The notes: generated by a model from the sequence alone, not told the origin. A stretch of DNA of 64,000 nucleotides from Dioscorea cayenensis subsp. rotundata (GCF_009730915.1 NC_052475.1:29883016-29947015), one strand, 5' to 3'; positions 26,770 through 39,617 are shown, counted from the stretch's first letter. Translations and numbers: made by a program.

Positions 26770-27182
26770 GGGGCTTTTGCAGGTGTACCACTAAAAAATT
26801 TTGAAATTGCATATTTACCCCTTAATAAAAGTTAATTACATACATACCCTTGAATAATATACATAATTGCGTATATACTCTTAGAGTTTAAATTAGTTGA
26901 AAAACTATCCATTAACAAACAACAAATATATAAAATTACCATTATACCGTTGCATATGCACCTTTGAAAAGGTTTTTTAAGTTGTACAAAGGTTATTTTG
27001 GACCTTTTATATATCTTAATCCAAGTTATAACCATAGTTAATCAAGTTTGATTACCGGAATCTAACATTAGGGGCATGTCCGTAATTACCTATATTTTTC
27101 AGGGGTATATATACAATTATGTTTTTTCTGAGGATAAATATACAATTATAGAACTTTTGAGGGGTTTATACCTAATTCTCCC
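26770..27182. mobile_element. Mutator-type MITE
   Basis: About 413 bp, flanked by a perfect 9-bp duplication TATATATAA (26761-26769 and 27183-27191), the length typical of Mutator-like transposases. Left end GGGGCTTTTGCAGGTGTACC and right end read inward GGGAGAATTAGGTATAAACC form diverged inverted repeats that stay alignable for about 55 bp (left TTGCATATTTACCCC, right TTGTATATTTATCCTC). It is non-coding. The duplication is low-complexity, so the left edge could be off by one base. Confidence 0.72.
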
Positions 27183-27255
27183 TATATATAATATGACAAT
27201 GATATCATGTGCATGATTGGTTTCTAGGACATACAATATCTAACATATGTATCTT

Positions 27256-27478
27256 TTTGGGAAGAGGAGCGGGGCGAACCCACTAGAGACCCCAAGAACA
27301 TGCACAAGCATCGGTGGAACAAGTAGGGACAGGGCCGCGCTCACGTGGGTGCAGACCACCCATACACAATTACTATTCACAACTCCCAGAAATGTGCCCT
27401 CAGCAGAGAATCGAACTCTCATCACTCGGTGAGAGCTCTATCGGTGACTCGTGTACCACTAGACCCGAAGGTCGTTGG
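27256..27478 (-). mobile_element. tRNA-derived SINE with 22-bp target duplication
   Basis: A GC-richer 223-bp block in AT-rich DNA. It is bounded by a perfect 22-bp direct repeat (27234-27255 and 27479-27500; begins CAATATCT, ends GTATCTT). Read on the minus strand it starts with a tRNA-like head: a TAGTGGTACACG box A and, about 40 bp later, GAGAGTTCGATTCTC, a clear box B of a Pol III promoter. It ends in a short A-run (CCCAAAAAG). It would have been copied by LINE machinery. Confidence 0.88.
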
Positions 27479-27500
27479 CAATATCTAACATATGTATCTT

Positions 27501-28048
27501 GCATTGTCAAATTGCTGAGCTATAAATAGAACAGGATGAAAGAATAAATCTAATTGATAATTATTCCATGGTATTGCCAAATGACTCCTCTTGTAGATCT
27601 TATTCATGGATTAAAAAGGAAAAAAGAAAATTAGTGGAAGAGCTCCTTTTACCTGTCCGTCTATGGTTGCCTAATTTTAAGCTTGATGTGATGGGAATAA
27701 TAAAAAGGTGATAAGGATATATTTAATCAAAAACATTAATCTTAAGGCAAATGAATACTCATTATTTAACCAGACCGTAACAAAATTTTATGATTTAACA
27801 AATCGATTAGGCAACCATGCATTACGGAACAAATTTAATACTACAAAATATTTCCATTCAATTTCATAGGAAACACATTGTTCTGCAAATCAAAGTAATT
27901 TGATCTCATAAATAAGCAATGCTTGTTTTGATGAGAAACATGTCAAACAAGAATGCTAAGATGATTCCTAAACGAAACATACATATACACAATAAAACAT
28001 CAGGGGAATACCATGCTTGTTGTTGCTGGATATAATACGAAACAGTGC
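27501..28048. other. Intergenic DNA after APC6
   Basis: Nothing recognisable beyond the APC6 3' flank, whose untranslated region probably occupies the right part. Confidence 0.5.
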
Positions 28049-31000
28049 TTATTCCCATCGACGAGCATTGCCTCGGCAATCATCTTCTAATGCTAGTGAG
28101 AGCATCTCTGTGCAGAATAGGTCATCAGGTTTCAACCATAGTGCCTGAACAAGGAGCAAATAACACCAGGTTTCAGATTGTGTACAAGACTTTTACAATT
28201 CAAATGCTACCGATTGGATTGGTTATTTTTGTTTGTTCGCACATGAGCAACACCAATTTCAATTAGTTTTGTAGAGAAAGAAATCTTGCAAACAAACCTT
28301 GTGGTAGTGGGCAATTGCAGCATCAAAGTTACCCTGTGAGTGAGAAAGAATAATCATCAGAAAGATTTTGGAGCTCAGAGACTTGGAGTCACAAAGGTCA
28401 ACATAAGATTGTATCGAATGGCTTAAAATCTGAAATTTCAAAGTGATAGCAAAACTCATTGAAAAAAATCTTGTAGGCTCAAAATCTATACAGGATCCAT
28501 AATGGAAATAAAATACTAGGAAGATTTGGAAGGTATTACGAAAATAGACATGATTTAAAATAAGGAGCCATTACTAACATCTAACATATTAGTGTTACAG
28601 GCAGTTTTGAAATTTCAGGACCATTGCCTGAAATGTTTGTTAAATTATTTTGAATTCTATGTTGAATTAAGTTGTCAAAAAGTTTTAAGAGTTTGGATGA
28701 GTTTTAGTTTAATGAAGACTTTTTTTGTCCTTTCTTGTTAGGAGTTGAGCCTTTTCTTTTATTAGGGAGTCAAAACTCATTTAGGTAAATTCTCAAATCT
28801 CTATAAAAAAGAGATTACCTTTCCTTGGGAATTAACCAATGAATTATTCTCAACTTTTTTAACTTAATGCTTCACTTAATGCTTCATTTCAAAGTGTGAT
28901 TGCCTTTTCTTCTAGTTCTAGGTGTGATTACTAAGATTTTTTAATTCTCTAGGAATGATTGCCTAAAAATCCTAGGTGTGATTACCTAGCTTACCCTGCA
29001 TCAATCCATTAATAGGTTTTGTCCATGCATAGTTGCAGTGTAATCCTATCTTCCATAAATGATACTTAATTTATCTCTTTTACAGCCATCAAGTGTAGTC
29101 TGAAGAATTTCTGCTTTTCAAGAAGCAGAAACTAAATAGGATTTAAAAGAGATACCTGTAAATGATATGTATATGCCAGCCCAGCAAATGTACTCAAACT
29201 TTGAGTGGAGAAAGTCAAGGCTTTCTCATAGTAGGACACTGCCTTATGGTACATCCTGAGAAGAAAATGGGTCACTGATTATGTATAATTTTTGCCAAAT
29301 ACCACATGCTGCTCAAACTAATATATTAAATTAAAATTCATATTCTGCGAAATATGTATCATAATAATGCTGCACAATACTTTAACTTTCTTTGTGCATG
29401 TGCTAGATTCACCAAAGTTGGTTCCCACATTTCGTTGAGTGATGATGCAACACGAGCCAAAGTCTTCTCAAACCACTGAACTGCCTTGGGATACCTAACA
29501 ACAGAATAAGAAAAAGAGGAACACAGTAAGTTTGAGAATATATTGACGTCATCAAGCACCAGCTTATAGTAACAAAGATATAGACAAATTACATTACAGT
29601 GATAGATGATGCACATTCTAAAAAATAATCACGCTGGCAATGAACAGAATATACTTAGGTTTTAATATTTAACAATATAAAAGAATAAAAAACTGGATTT
29701 TCAGATTGTAAATCTGCTTACTCTTTCATATGATAAGCAACAACTCCAAGTTCATTGTACACAAGAGGGTCCGAGGGGCAAATGGTTTTTGCCTGCAGAA
29801 AATACTGAAAAAAAGAATTGTGAAATTTAGCAATATTCATAGAAGAACAGGTCAAAAATTACTCACCATATTAAGGTACAGAGATTATTTCTTAACACAA
29901 ACACTTAAAAGGTAATTGGAAGTCAGGGCAGTAAACAATTGGTACATTGAGGAGCAAATTTGTGCAAGTCAAATAATCATAAAATTGAAAAAACTTAACA
30001 TAGATAAACTCTTAAAGTATCATGATCAACCCTTTTTCTACAGTTGTACAAATTGACTTTTTAAAACTCAATCACTATCATGTCAATGGCCTACTCTGGA
30101 ATTTCATTTTAGCATGCACAATAAGAACAAACAACATGACTTGCAATCACAAAATCACTTAAACACAGCCTTAGGAGACAATAACAAAAGGAGAAGCAGA
30201 AGTTCGTTGGCCATTTCTTCTAGTAAATCATTTTGACAAAGAAGACAAACTGAATGCAGGCGTCTCAAATCACAAATAATATGACCAACATTAAGCTCAA
30301 GCATGAAAGCAACTACAATAAAAATAAATATATTAAAAATTATTAATCAAAGCAATTCTTACTTATTATCTATTAGTAAACGGTTTAAATGAAAAGGAAA
30401 AAACAACCACAATCCAGTAGTACCTGTTCTGCAAGTTTAAAGTTGTGCGTTCGCATGTATTCCATTCCAATGTATAGCATTGGCAAATGACACCTGGAAT
30501 AAGAGAGCAAGATTCAACCTGTAATGAAGGAACTGACTATCAAAATTTAAATTGCAAAGATTAACTCAATAAATAATGACTAACTGAAATCTTTAATTTA
30601 GTTATTTAATTGTCACTTAGTTTATTTACCAGCTTAATTTTATGGGCTATAAAATCTACTTGGTATTTCTAATTTATACTTATTATTTCATTTCATGAGG
30701 AATTAAATCGAACTTTCGCACAAGTCTGTGCAGCAATAAATATGCATGTGAATAGACAACTACAGATAGAGAGAGCATACCCAGGAAACAGACGTGCACC
30801 TGTGCGAAATGCAGCCATGGCCTGATCACTTTCCTCTTGTGCAGCATAAGCATTCCCAGAACCAATCCAAGCTGGTGGAAATGATCCATCAATGCTTGTA
30901 GCCTTGCTGAAAAATCATTTTCTTCAGTCAAACAAAACCATATGGTAAATTAACAATGCAACAACAAGAATAATAGAAACACAAAACCATGCAAGTATAC

Positions 31001-34000
31001 ACAAGTTTGGCTACTAATGATGTTGTGTATGTTGTGTATCATGGTATATGCATCTGGGCTCTGGAGTGATGTTGTGTATGTGTGCATGTGCATAGGGAAG
31101 GGTCATTTCAACAATATGGAACAAAAGAAATGCAGCATTTGTACAAATAGTAGGCAGAGAAAATGGTCATTACCCAAAATATCTCCGTGCCTGGTCATAC
31201 TTCTTTATGCAGTAATAGTAACACCCAACAGCAAACCAGGACAGAGCTCTACCTCACAATCAAAACTAAATCTCATTAGGACATATCTAAAATCCTTGCA
31301 TTCACATCAGAAAAAAAATACAGAGTGAAACAGAGCATCATACATTCATGAACAATTTGGCAAACATACAAGTGATAAGGAATATCTGATATAGGAAATG
31401 ATACCTTCCTCGTCTTATATGTCTGAAAAACTTAAAAATATGATTAATTGACAGAAAACAAAGATATAGATTGTATAAGAAAATCTCCTAGAGGCTTGGA
31501 CAATATATAAATTGCAGCTACAGAAAATCAGTAATTGCAGCAGAAGTCTTGAACATGTCCCTAGCAGTGCCCCAAGAGGTTTTAGTCATGCTTAGCAAGC
31601 TTCAATAAATATCCAACAATAAATAAATAAATGACTAGTGTACTTCTTAAAATCATATTTCAGGAAATTTCCATCTTGTGTAAATGGAAATTATATACAT
31701 TTCTTTAATATTAATGAATGAAGCTTCCAACCCAAAAAATGGAAGACTTATAAACATCCTCAGGGTTCATGATCTGTTATGAGAAGATTCGTTGTAGAAC
31801 AATCTACACACAAGAGAAAGACACATGAAAAATTCTCATTGATACTCCCCTGATTGAGGTGTTCCAAAGGTAAGAACTACTGCACAAAAGACTGATTTAT
31901 CTCCCATCAAGAAAGTAAATTACACCATCCAGGAACACACATTGAAAGGGAGATAAAAAAAACGTCAGCCTTCCAATCTTACAAGTAGGTAATCTTTCAG
32001 CCAACTAAATTGAAAATGACACTCAATGTAAACCTACAATGATTATCAACCTAAACAATTATGATTAGTGGCAAGTAACAAAGCAAATTTAATAAACATA
32101 CTCACTTTTGAGGATAATCTCTAACCAAATTGCATGCCATAAGATAAAGATCATTTGAATGACCAAGCTCCATAGCGGCAACTATATGAATTAATGTGCA
32201 TTTTAGATGGAATGGATCTCTCCCTAGCAGCCTGAAATAAACAGGATTACAAAACTATTATTGTGATGCAACAAGGATGAATTGCCACCATACTCCAGGA
32301 ACATTTAAAAGATTACATTGAAGTGAGTTCAAAACATTTTTGATATTCTCCACATTGATGATAGTATTCAGCTTTACCAGACAATAGATCAGTGTTACTT
32401 TTTAAAGAGTAACCAAAAGGGGAATCGGAGGCACCAATGCCATCCCTTTCAAGGTCCTTAAATTTGGCTTCCACAATGCTTTCTTTATCATGCTGAAAGT
32501 CACAGAAGCAATAGAACTTTAAAACTATATTTTTCATTGCAATTCATGTGTGTTCACAGGAATGTGTTGGTGTACCTTCTTTATTAAACATGAATAAAAT
32601 GTTGATAGCCACCCATCATCCTTCCCAAATTGCAAAGATGACAAGAGACTGGACTCTGGAACATAAATCAAATCAAAATATCAAATAACCAACTACCAGA
32701 TCCACCAAGAATACAAAGTCAAATAATAACTAACAAATAATATTAAATGATAGGATGCAACTAACTGACAGTGATGAAAACTGTACTTTGCATTTCATCA
32801 TGTATTTTCCATATATGCAATTAGTAAGGGTGTATTAATATGAAGAACAAATATTCTATCCCGTAATCCAATTAATGTTGGCAAAGTAATTTCAGTAATT
32901 GTTATTGCTGAGTCTTAGATATGGATTACCTTCTTCACATGATAACATGTAATTATCTACTAAACATTCCAATGCCTGAAACAGATGAAAAGCACACAAG
33001 TATAAGATCAAGTAAACATAGCTACTCTTAAATGTGTTATGTCAAAAGCAACGTCAATGTAACAAAAGAGAAATTCAAGCATCCCCAACAAAAACTCCCA
33101 TATAAATCTAATAAAATCCTAACATTTAGAGAGACTTGAACGCACAAGCTGCTTCAAATGCATGCTTGGGTTCTGGCCTAAAGAGTGAGATATGCCGTAA
33201 GACACAAATATCCGCCACTCCAGAATGTTATCCCTGATTTTGCTTTCTCCATGAATATTTGTATAAAACAATGTCTCACTGTCAGCCAACATCTACAATG
33301 GTAAATCACCATGTACTGCAACATATAGTGAAGTGTAAGTGGTAGTGTTACATACAGAAGCACATTGGACATATTGATGTTGAACCATTAAGATACAGAC
33401 ATCAATCTTATGTTGCTAACCTTGAAATGGCAAGTGTAACAAGACCCATAACCCATGTACCATGCTTTTAAACATGCTTATTCTCATAATAAATACTAGT
33501 AACATTTGCAGTGAGAGCATAAGCTGGGCAATTAGAGAACTTAAACTTACTTCATAGCATAATGGGTCAGCTTTCACGGCCGCTTTGTACCTGAGAATCA
33601 TCATTAAAGCAAATGTAAGGAGCACATTTAAGAACTGAGTAATACCACAAATGTAAAGGAATTAAAAAAATAAAAAAATAAAAAAAAACCACATTCATCA
33701 AAAAATTAGAATAAGAAACCATGTAAATAGGTCATATCAACCTATTCAAAGCCTATAGCATTGCCATAAGAAGATGTCAAATGCACGCTACAACTTCATA
33801 AAGAAGCAGGCTACTGGGCACTAACTTATGTGCAAAGCACATTTATCACTGCCATTTGTTATAACATCTCAAGCAACAAGAAGAGAAAATACACACCATT
33901 GTCGAGCTTGAACACGGTTTTCCAGAGCTTCGTATGCTTTGCCACGCAAAAAACATATAGCTGCAATAATCTGCAGACAGGAGATGAATTACAAAGTTAC

Positions 34001-35274
34001 TGCATCAAAGACAGAACAATGGAATATTATTAATATTGATAACAATTGGCCCACCAAAATACAATCATTAACTATATACCGGGTACAATATCACTGCAGA
34101 ATTTCATTTAAGAAAAGTGAAGAGTTGCGGCACTGAAGTTGGTCTTTTTGATTGAGAAGGAAAGCAAGAATAGCATAGGATAACCTCAAGATCATACAAA
34201 TGCAGATGATACTTTTATTAGTGATGAACTCATGAACCTACCATGTGATTAAATAACCCAGAGAACAAACAAGAGCACTGATTATAAGAACATTTCTATT
34301 AAGCTGGATACACTGAAAAGATAAAAACCCAGAGGTTTTATATGACTGTAAGTTGGAGAAGCAGCAAAAGTATTGGGCAAAGAATGCTGTTTAAAGAAGA
34401 AGAAGAAGACATATAAGTTAGAGAAGTAACAAAAATATTGGGCAAAGAATGCTATTAAAAGAAGAAGAAGTGTCTTCAACTCATGGTTGAGGCTAAAAAA
34501 AGTCCAAAAGTGGCCCTTTTTGGTGAAGCATCTACAAGAGACAAATGCAGTCAGAAAATAAATATTGACTGAAAAACAAGGGAAGTCTCAATATTAAATT
34601 ATTCAAATCTAAACAAGCAATTAGATGAGCAATGACTAGTTTGAAACACTTATAAAAGGCATAATTTGTTGCGACACCTTACATTGATCTCATGATCTTC
34701 ACCATCCTTATCCAAAGACATTGCACTTGAATCATTTTGATCCTGCACATTCCCATGCTCATCCACAGTCGCATCACCCAGCATTGCCAAGCACTGGTGC
34801 CATTCCTTCAACTCCTCCTAAAAAATAAATAAACACCAAAAAATAGCAAACTTTCAATGAACAAAAGAACCCAAAGCCAACGCACATCAGGTGTTCGATG
34901 AAAAGACCGAGAGATCACCAGCCAAACAAGATAAAGTTTTTAAGGAAAAGAATTTGAACAGAGCAATGGACACCAAATGTTCGATGAAAAGACAAAGAGC
35001 TCACCAGGCACTTGGCGGCGAGGTATCGAAAACGAAGATCATGAAGAAGCGAAGCGGAAGACGAGGAGGACGTGAGGAGGTGGAGAGCACGACGGAAATG
35101 GCGGCCAAGGAAGAGGGCCTGGGCTTGCATGTAGATGTCGGCGGGATCGGAAGTGGCGGCGGCGACCTTGTCGGCAAAGAAGATGGCCGAGGAGTACAAG
35201 TGCTTGGTAACGCAGTCGCGCACGATCCCGCGTAGCCTCTCGACCGCCTCCTCCCTCGTTCTCCCGAACATCAT
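28049..35274 (-). CDS. APC6: Anaphase-promoting complex subunit 6 (CDC16), complete, 16 exons
   Basis: A TPR scaffold subunit of the APC/C ubiquitin ligase, which triggers chromosome separation and mitotic exit in the nucleus; the Arabidopsis gene is also called NOMEGA. Exons (high to low): 35274-35005, 34817-34683, 33970-33897, 33590-33551, 32975-32930, 32655-32576, 32492-32317, 32231-32106, 31248-31174, 30906-30781, 30493-30424, 29804-29722, 29494-29381, 29255-29156, 28333-28298, 28144-28049. They sum to 1647 nt in continuous phase, 548 residues, against about 543 in Arabidopsis. Diagnostic stretches are KHLYSSAIFFADKV and YMQAQALFLGRH near the N terminus, AEYYHQCGEYQKCFELT, and TPR units such as YNELGVVAYHMKEYPKAVQWFEKTL and YTYHLQGNFDAAIAHYHKAL. 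The start is the first of two adjacent ATGs (35274, 35271); which is used is open. The gene looks intact. Confidence 0.94.
28620..29095 (+). repeat. LTR-like insertion in APC6 intron 14
   Basis: Starts around TGTTAAATTATTTTG, then has a TATA-like CTATAAAAAAG followed by AACCAATGAATTATTCTCAA and several GTGTGATTACC repeats. This arrangement is like the promoter and leader of small copia LTRs. I could not fix its ends or find a target duplication. Confidence 0.35.
34345..34472. repeat. Local tandem duplication in APC6 intron 2
   Basis: Two neighbouring copies, about 66 bp apart, share AAGTTGGAGAAGCAGC / AAGTTAGAGAAGTAAC, then ATTGGGCAAAGAATGCT and an AAG-rich tail. Confidence 0.75.
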
Positions 35275-35332
35275 CTCCTTCTTGCTCGCACTCTCGGCGG
35301 TGTTTTTCGAAGCAAAGGAGCTTGGTTTGCTC

Positions 35333-35340
35333 TAGGGTTT
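35333..35340 (-). promoter_or_regulatory. Telo-box (AAACCCTA) upstream of APC6
   Basis: AAACCCTA on the minus strand lies about 60 bp before the start codon. Telo-boxes are common in leaders and proximal promoters of growth and cell-cycle genes in plants. Confidence 0.45.
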
Positions 35341-35924
35341 GCTCTTCTCTAGGTCGAGGGTGAATCAAAAAACTCGAATGCCCTCCCGCCGATAATCAAA
35401 AATGGACTTTTACCACGATCTTAATGTCCACGTGTCATGCATTTATAACTAGTCTTTTTGGAGAAATTAGCATATGAACGGAGTCTTATGAAGGTCAAGT
35501 TTTTGAATATTCTTTTTTAATTGTTAATATTGAACCTGGTTTATGCTATTGGAACTGAATTTCTAGGCTAAAATATTTATTTTAGGATAAACTTAAAATC
35601 AATCTCCATAACTCATATAAGATGAGAACATAAATACTTGTTAAGCTTGCTTTATAACATGGTTCTGATTTTTCAAATGGTGATGTTAGTGAATTATTTA
35701 TTTTAAAAAATTTGCTATGAAGTTTACATTAATAAATGCCATGTCCAAAACGCGTAAAAAAGGGATGATTTTGATATATATATGTATATACATATATTGA
35801 ATTATTTGGTTGTTGATATTGGAATTTGGAATATTATTATATTGATTTATTTAGCTCATTACAATGATGATAGGAGTATGATATAATTAAATTATGAATT
35901 AAATTGCTATTTAAATATTTATAT

Positions 35925-37450
35925 ATGCTGATGAGTGTACAATAATATATTATTTCATATCATTTTGTACATTTATTAGGTTTATATTATGATCATATTT
36001 GTGAAATTCGGATTTAAACATAGTGTATTTTGCATTTTCAGGCTTCAAACAATACTTAAAAATAAAAAAAGATAACCAAAATAAGTACTCCGAGCCCAAA
36101 AACGAACAAGATGAAGCTCTCCGGCATCAATTAAATAAGTAAAAGTCAAACATGAGGGTTTACATGCAGCTTACGGCCTCACTTACGCCCATAAGCATCT
36201 TCTACGCCCATACTTATGCCCATAAGGGGAAGTTTAGAGCCAAACCAAAAAACCTTAAGGGCAGGACTTATGCCCGTAAGGACCATCCAGAGGAGCTTAC
36301 GCCCGTAAGGCTTATGACCCATCTTCTCCAGCTCCTTACGACACTTCTTATGCCCATAAGCAACTTGTAAGTGTCCCGAGCATAAATAGACATAATGAGG
36401 GTTTTAGGGCATTTTTAGTTCAATCTTTGATTCTTTTATTAGAGCGAAGCTAAAGAAGAAAGGAGGCGAATATCCAGGGCTCCATAGGTGACTTTTGGAG
36501 GATTTTTGGATCCGACATCAAGGGGAAGATCATCGTATCCATCAAACTTACCTTGGCGAAGTCCACAGAAGGTTCTTTGGAGTTTTCCAACGATCTATCA
36601 CCGACGCTATTGAGAATGGGATTTCTATGTTTACATTCATTCTTGTCAAGTCTTGTATTTTGGATGCTTTCCCTCCATTGATGGAAGGTTAATTTCTTAG
36701 ATGTTTGGGCATAGTTAAACTATAGGGTTTATCTATTGCCATTGGTTGTGGATTTATTTAATTTACTTGTTTTTCTTATTGCAGTCTATTCTATTTTTTT
36801 AATCAAATTGCTTGTTTGAATGCTTGATTGCTATTGTGGCGAAAGTCCTAATTATCATACTTGATATGCTTTGTGACGAGTAGAAATACACATATAGCAT
36901 AGACATACCGCGATTAAAGAAAATTATAAATAAGCCTATAAATATGATACTTCGGAGACATTTTTATTCTTCTAAGTGTGTTAATGAGAATTTTTGTATT
37001 ATTTGCAATCATGTGGAGGGATTTTAAGAGAAATCACATCTCTATTTAAAAAATTATTGTTAACTCACATTGAGGTTTCATAGAGTATTAATGCAATTGT
37101 GTGGTGATTGCATTAGCATTGTACCAATTCAGTTATGCTTTACCCTTGAAAAAGGGGTTTAGTATGATTTAAGAAACTGTTCAAATAGAATTGCATGCTT
37201 CTTTGTCTTGCACTTTAGAAAACCGCTAGAGGGACACTATACCCGAACATCGTTTTTTCTTCTGATTTCTCTACTCTTTTATTATGTGTTTCTTACTTTT
37301 ACTTCCTTTTGTTTACACCCATCACTAGTTTAGTTAGGCTAATTTTTGGAACTAAAGTTTCTATTAGTAATCTCATTCTTCCCTTGTGGACCGACATCCC
37401 CGTTTTTCTATCACTTTATTATACAATCGGCATGTATATACTTTATCCAT
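35925..37450 (+). mobile_element. Probable solo LTR or LTR fragment of a gypsy-type element
   Basis: Non-coding, with LTR hallmarks in plus orientation. It starts near TGATGAGTGTACAATA. It has a cluster of the quasi-palindrome CTTAYGCCCRTAAG (36180-36365) just before a TATA-like GCATAAATAGAC at about 36380, then a 5' UTR-like stretch GAGGGTTTTAGGG. It ends after CTTGTGGACCGACATCCCCG, a phrase I associate with large Tat-lineage plant LTRs. No gag or pol is present on either side. Neither end has a convincing target duplication, so the limits are approximate. Confidence 0.55.
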
Positions 37451-38339
37451 ATACAATGAATAACTAAATTACTCTTATTTATGTGGTATAATAACAAAAT
37501 TTTATGATGCTCCTTTCATGTCATTGATAAAAATAAGTAGACCGCTCCATATATTTTATTAAAACTAAAATATAAAATAAAACCCAAAAGTCATTTTGAT
37601 GGGTTTAAGATTTGATAGCATTTTTGGCATTTCTGTAACTATTCCAGTATTAATACCATTTTATCATTTACCAGGGGTTCACATTCTCATTTTCTCCGTC
37701 GAATTTGAACCAAAATTTATAATGAATATTTATGAACCAAACATGCCTTTCAGTTTTCAGCCATCAAACTTTCGTGGGAATCCAAATCAAATTCCCATGG
37801 ACCCCAAATATTTTAAATTTTAAAGATTTTTTACTCAAGGGTTTTAATTATTGTGTCTAACATAATTTTTTTTACGAAGACAATCAACATTATTATGTAT
37901 AGAGTGCATCAATTATTATGGCTTAACAGCCTCTAAGAATAAATTCCCTTGAGATAATATCACAATACACTGGAAATATGAATCAAGTAATCTTATATTA
38001 TATAGTTTGATTATATATAGTAAAAATATCATGTCACATGATGTGGTAACTTAGCCAATATTACAATGATAATATCACATGTCAAACTGAATATGATTTT
38101 TTTTTTACATTACACATTTTTAATTCAATAAATTAAAAAAAAAGCTAAAAAAATCAAACAATTTATAAATCTGCATTTCAAACCTCCCAATGTGCTTTCA
38201 TTTTTTCAAAATAAGTAAGTTTGGCGAAATAAACATGAATACCATGATTTTGGAATTATACATCAAATAATCCTATTAATGGAAATATAAGATTTTGTAA
38301 ATCAAATAGACAATTGGAAAGATGAAACACTATTATAGA

Positions 38340-38530
38340 ACATTGAGACCGTTAGTATAGAGTGTATAAGCAGTGCTGTGAGAGTAAATTTTCAAACCCT
38401 CACACGGAAGTGTGGGACTCTTCATTGGATTAGGATAAAAACATATGATAGCTTATCGCTCGGGTATGCTTTTTGAATCAAGTAACTCAATCTGTGATTT
38501 GTCCAATTGTTCCAAATAAAAAAAAAAATT
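38340..38530 (+). mobile_element. Possible SINE
   Basis: Box A-like TAGTATAGAGTG, then box B-like TTTTCAAACCC about 35 bp on, then a unique body ending in an A-run (38518-38529). No target duplication was found, so this is tentative. Confidence 0.3.
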
Positions 38531-39123
38531 ATTATTGATCCAAAGACAACTTATTGGCTTATCAAGAGAAAGACTATTCTCAACTTAAAACTACTGGTTT
38601 AAGTAATATAGTAATATAGTTATTTTTATTGTAGCTATTGTGAGGATATAATTTTATAGGGGGCTTCATACGATTAATAACTCAACAAAATAATTATTAG
38701 CTATATTTCTCACTAATAAAATAGATAATTTTCAGATCACATGTCAAATTAAAACTATATAGGATAAGTTTAAACAAAATTCGTTTAAATATTTTCAAAT
38801 CTAAACAGTCCAGTCCAAATATTTTCCTAGTTTGTTAGATTTTTTTTTCCCTCCAATTCGTTTATATAGTGTAACAAAGTAGAAAACTTATGACTCAATT
38901 AAAAAAGATTTTTTTTTTCATGCTAACAACAAAGGATTAAATTGCAAAAAATCCTTCACGGTACTTATTTGACTATACCTTATCTCCTGGCGAAATATAT
39001 TGAATAAATATAAATATATTAAAATATTGTTAAAAAAATTAATAAAAAAAGACCCATTTTTTATAACAAAATAAATTTCAATTTTTCTTTTCAATTCGGA
39101 CAAAAAATAATTATATAAAAAGC

Positions 39124-39292
39124 CATCATTTGTCTATTGCATCGAGTCCCTTCGTGAGGCTGCTCACCTCTCAGTCGACGTGAGCTCAAGCTCGATTCCC
39201 AGTTTCGCGAATGGTGAAGACACTGCGGGCTCACCTAACATATTCGTCACTGATTCCGCACTATCGCACTTTCTTAAAAAAATATATATATA
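39124..39292 (+). mobile_element. tRNA-derived SINE
   Basis: A GC-rich block with the box B AGCTCGATTCCCAG at about 39188 and a 3' end TTTCTTAAAAAAA running into a TA repeat. A 12-bp direct repeat TATATAAAAAGC flanks it (39112-39123 and 39293-39304). The repeat is AT-rich, so its support is moderate. Box A is poorly preserved. It is a different SINE family from the one at 27256. Confidence 0.6.
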
Positions 39293-39617
39293 TATATAAA
39301 AAGCAATTTACTTGCTCAACATTTCTCCTTTTTAAAACTTTTTAAAAATAAATCCATAAAATGTTATATATAACATAACTCCTCAAAACATATCTGTCAA
39401 ACAGTCAAAGTATAAAAATAAATTTCTGTAAATAAATTATTCCAAGATAAACAATTTTCAAAGAATTAAAGTACTTTTCTGTAAATAAAAATATACAAGG
39501 TGGTATCTGCAAAAAAACCGCGATATAATAACATTAGAGCCTCTCACTGTGAACCCTTTGTACAAGCCCTCGAGAAGACCATCTCTCTTCGTCTTCGTGT
39601 CGTCGGAGAGAAGCGAG

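Noticed and set aside
27247..27529. Open frames of 60-70 codons on both strands at 27.25-27.5 kb
   Set aside because: They lie in the SINE, which is non-coding; the GC-rich block merely lacks stops.
39549..39617. In-frame upstream extension of the TM9 protein
   Set aside because: It begins with GTG, not ATG, and would bury the signal peptide. The ATG at 39618 fits the family.
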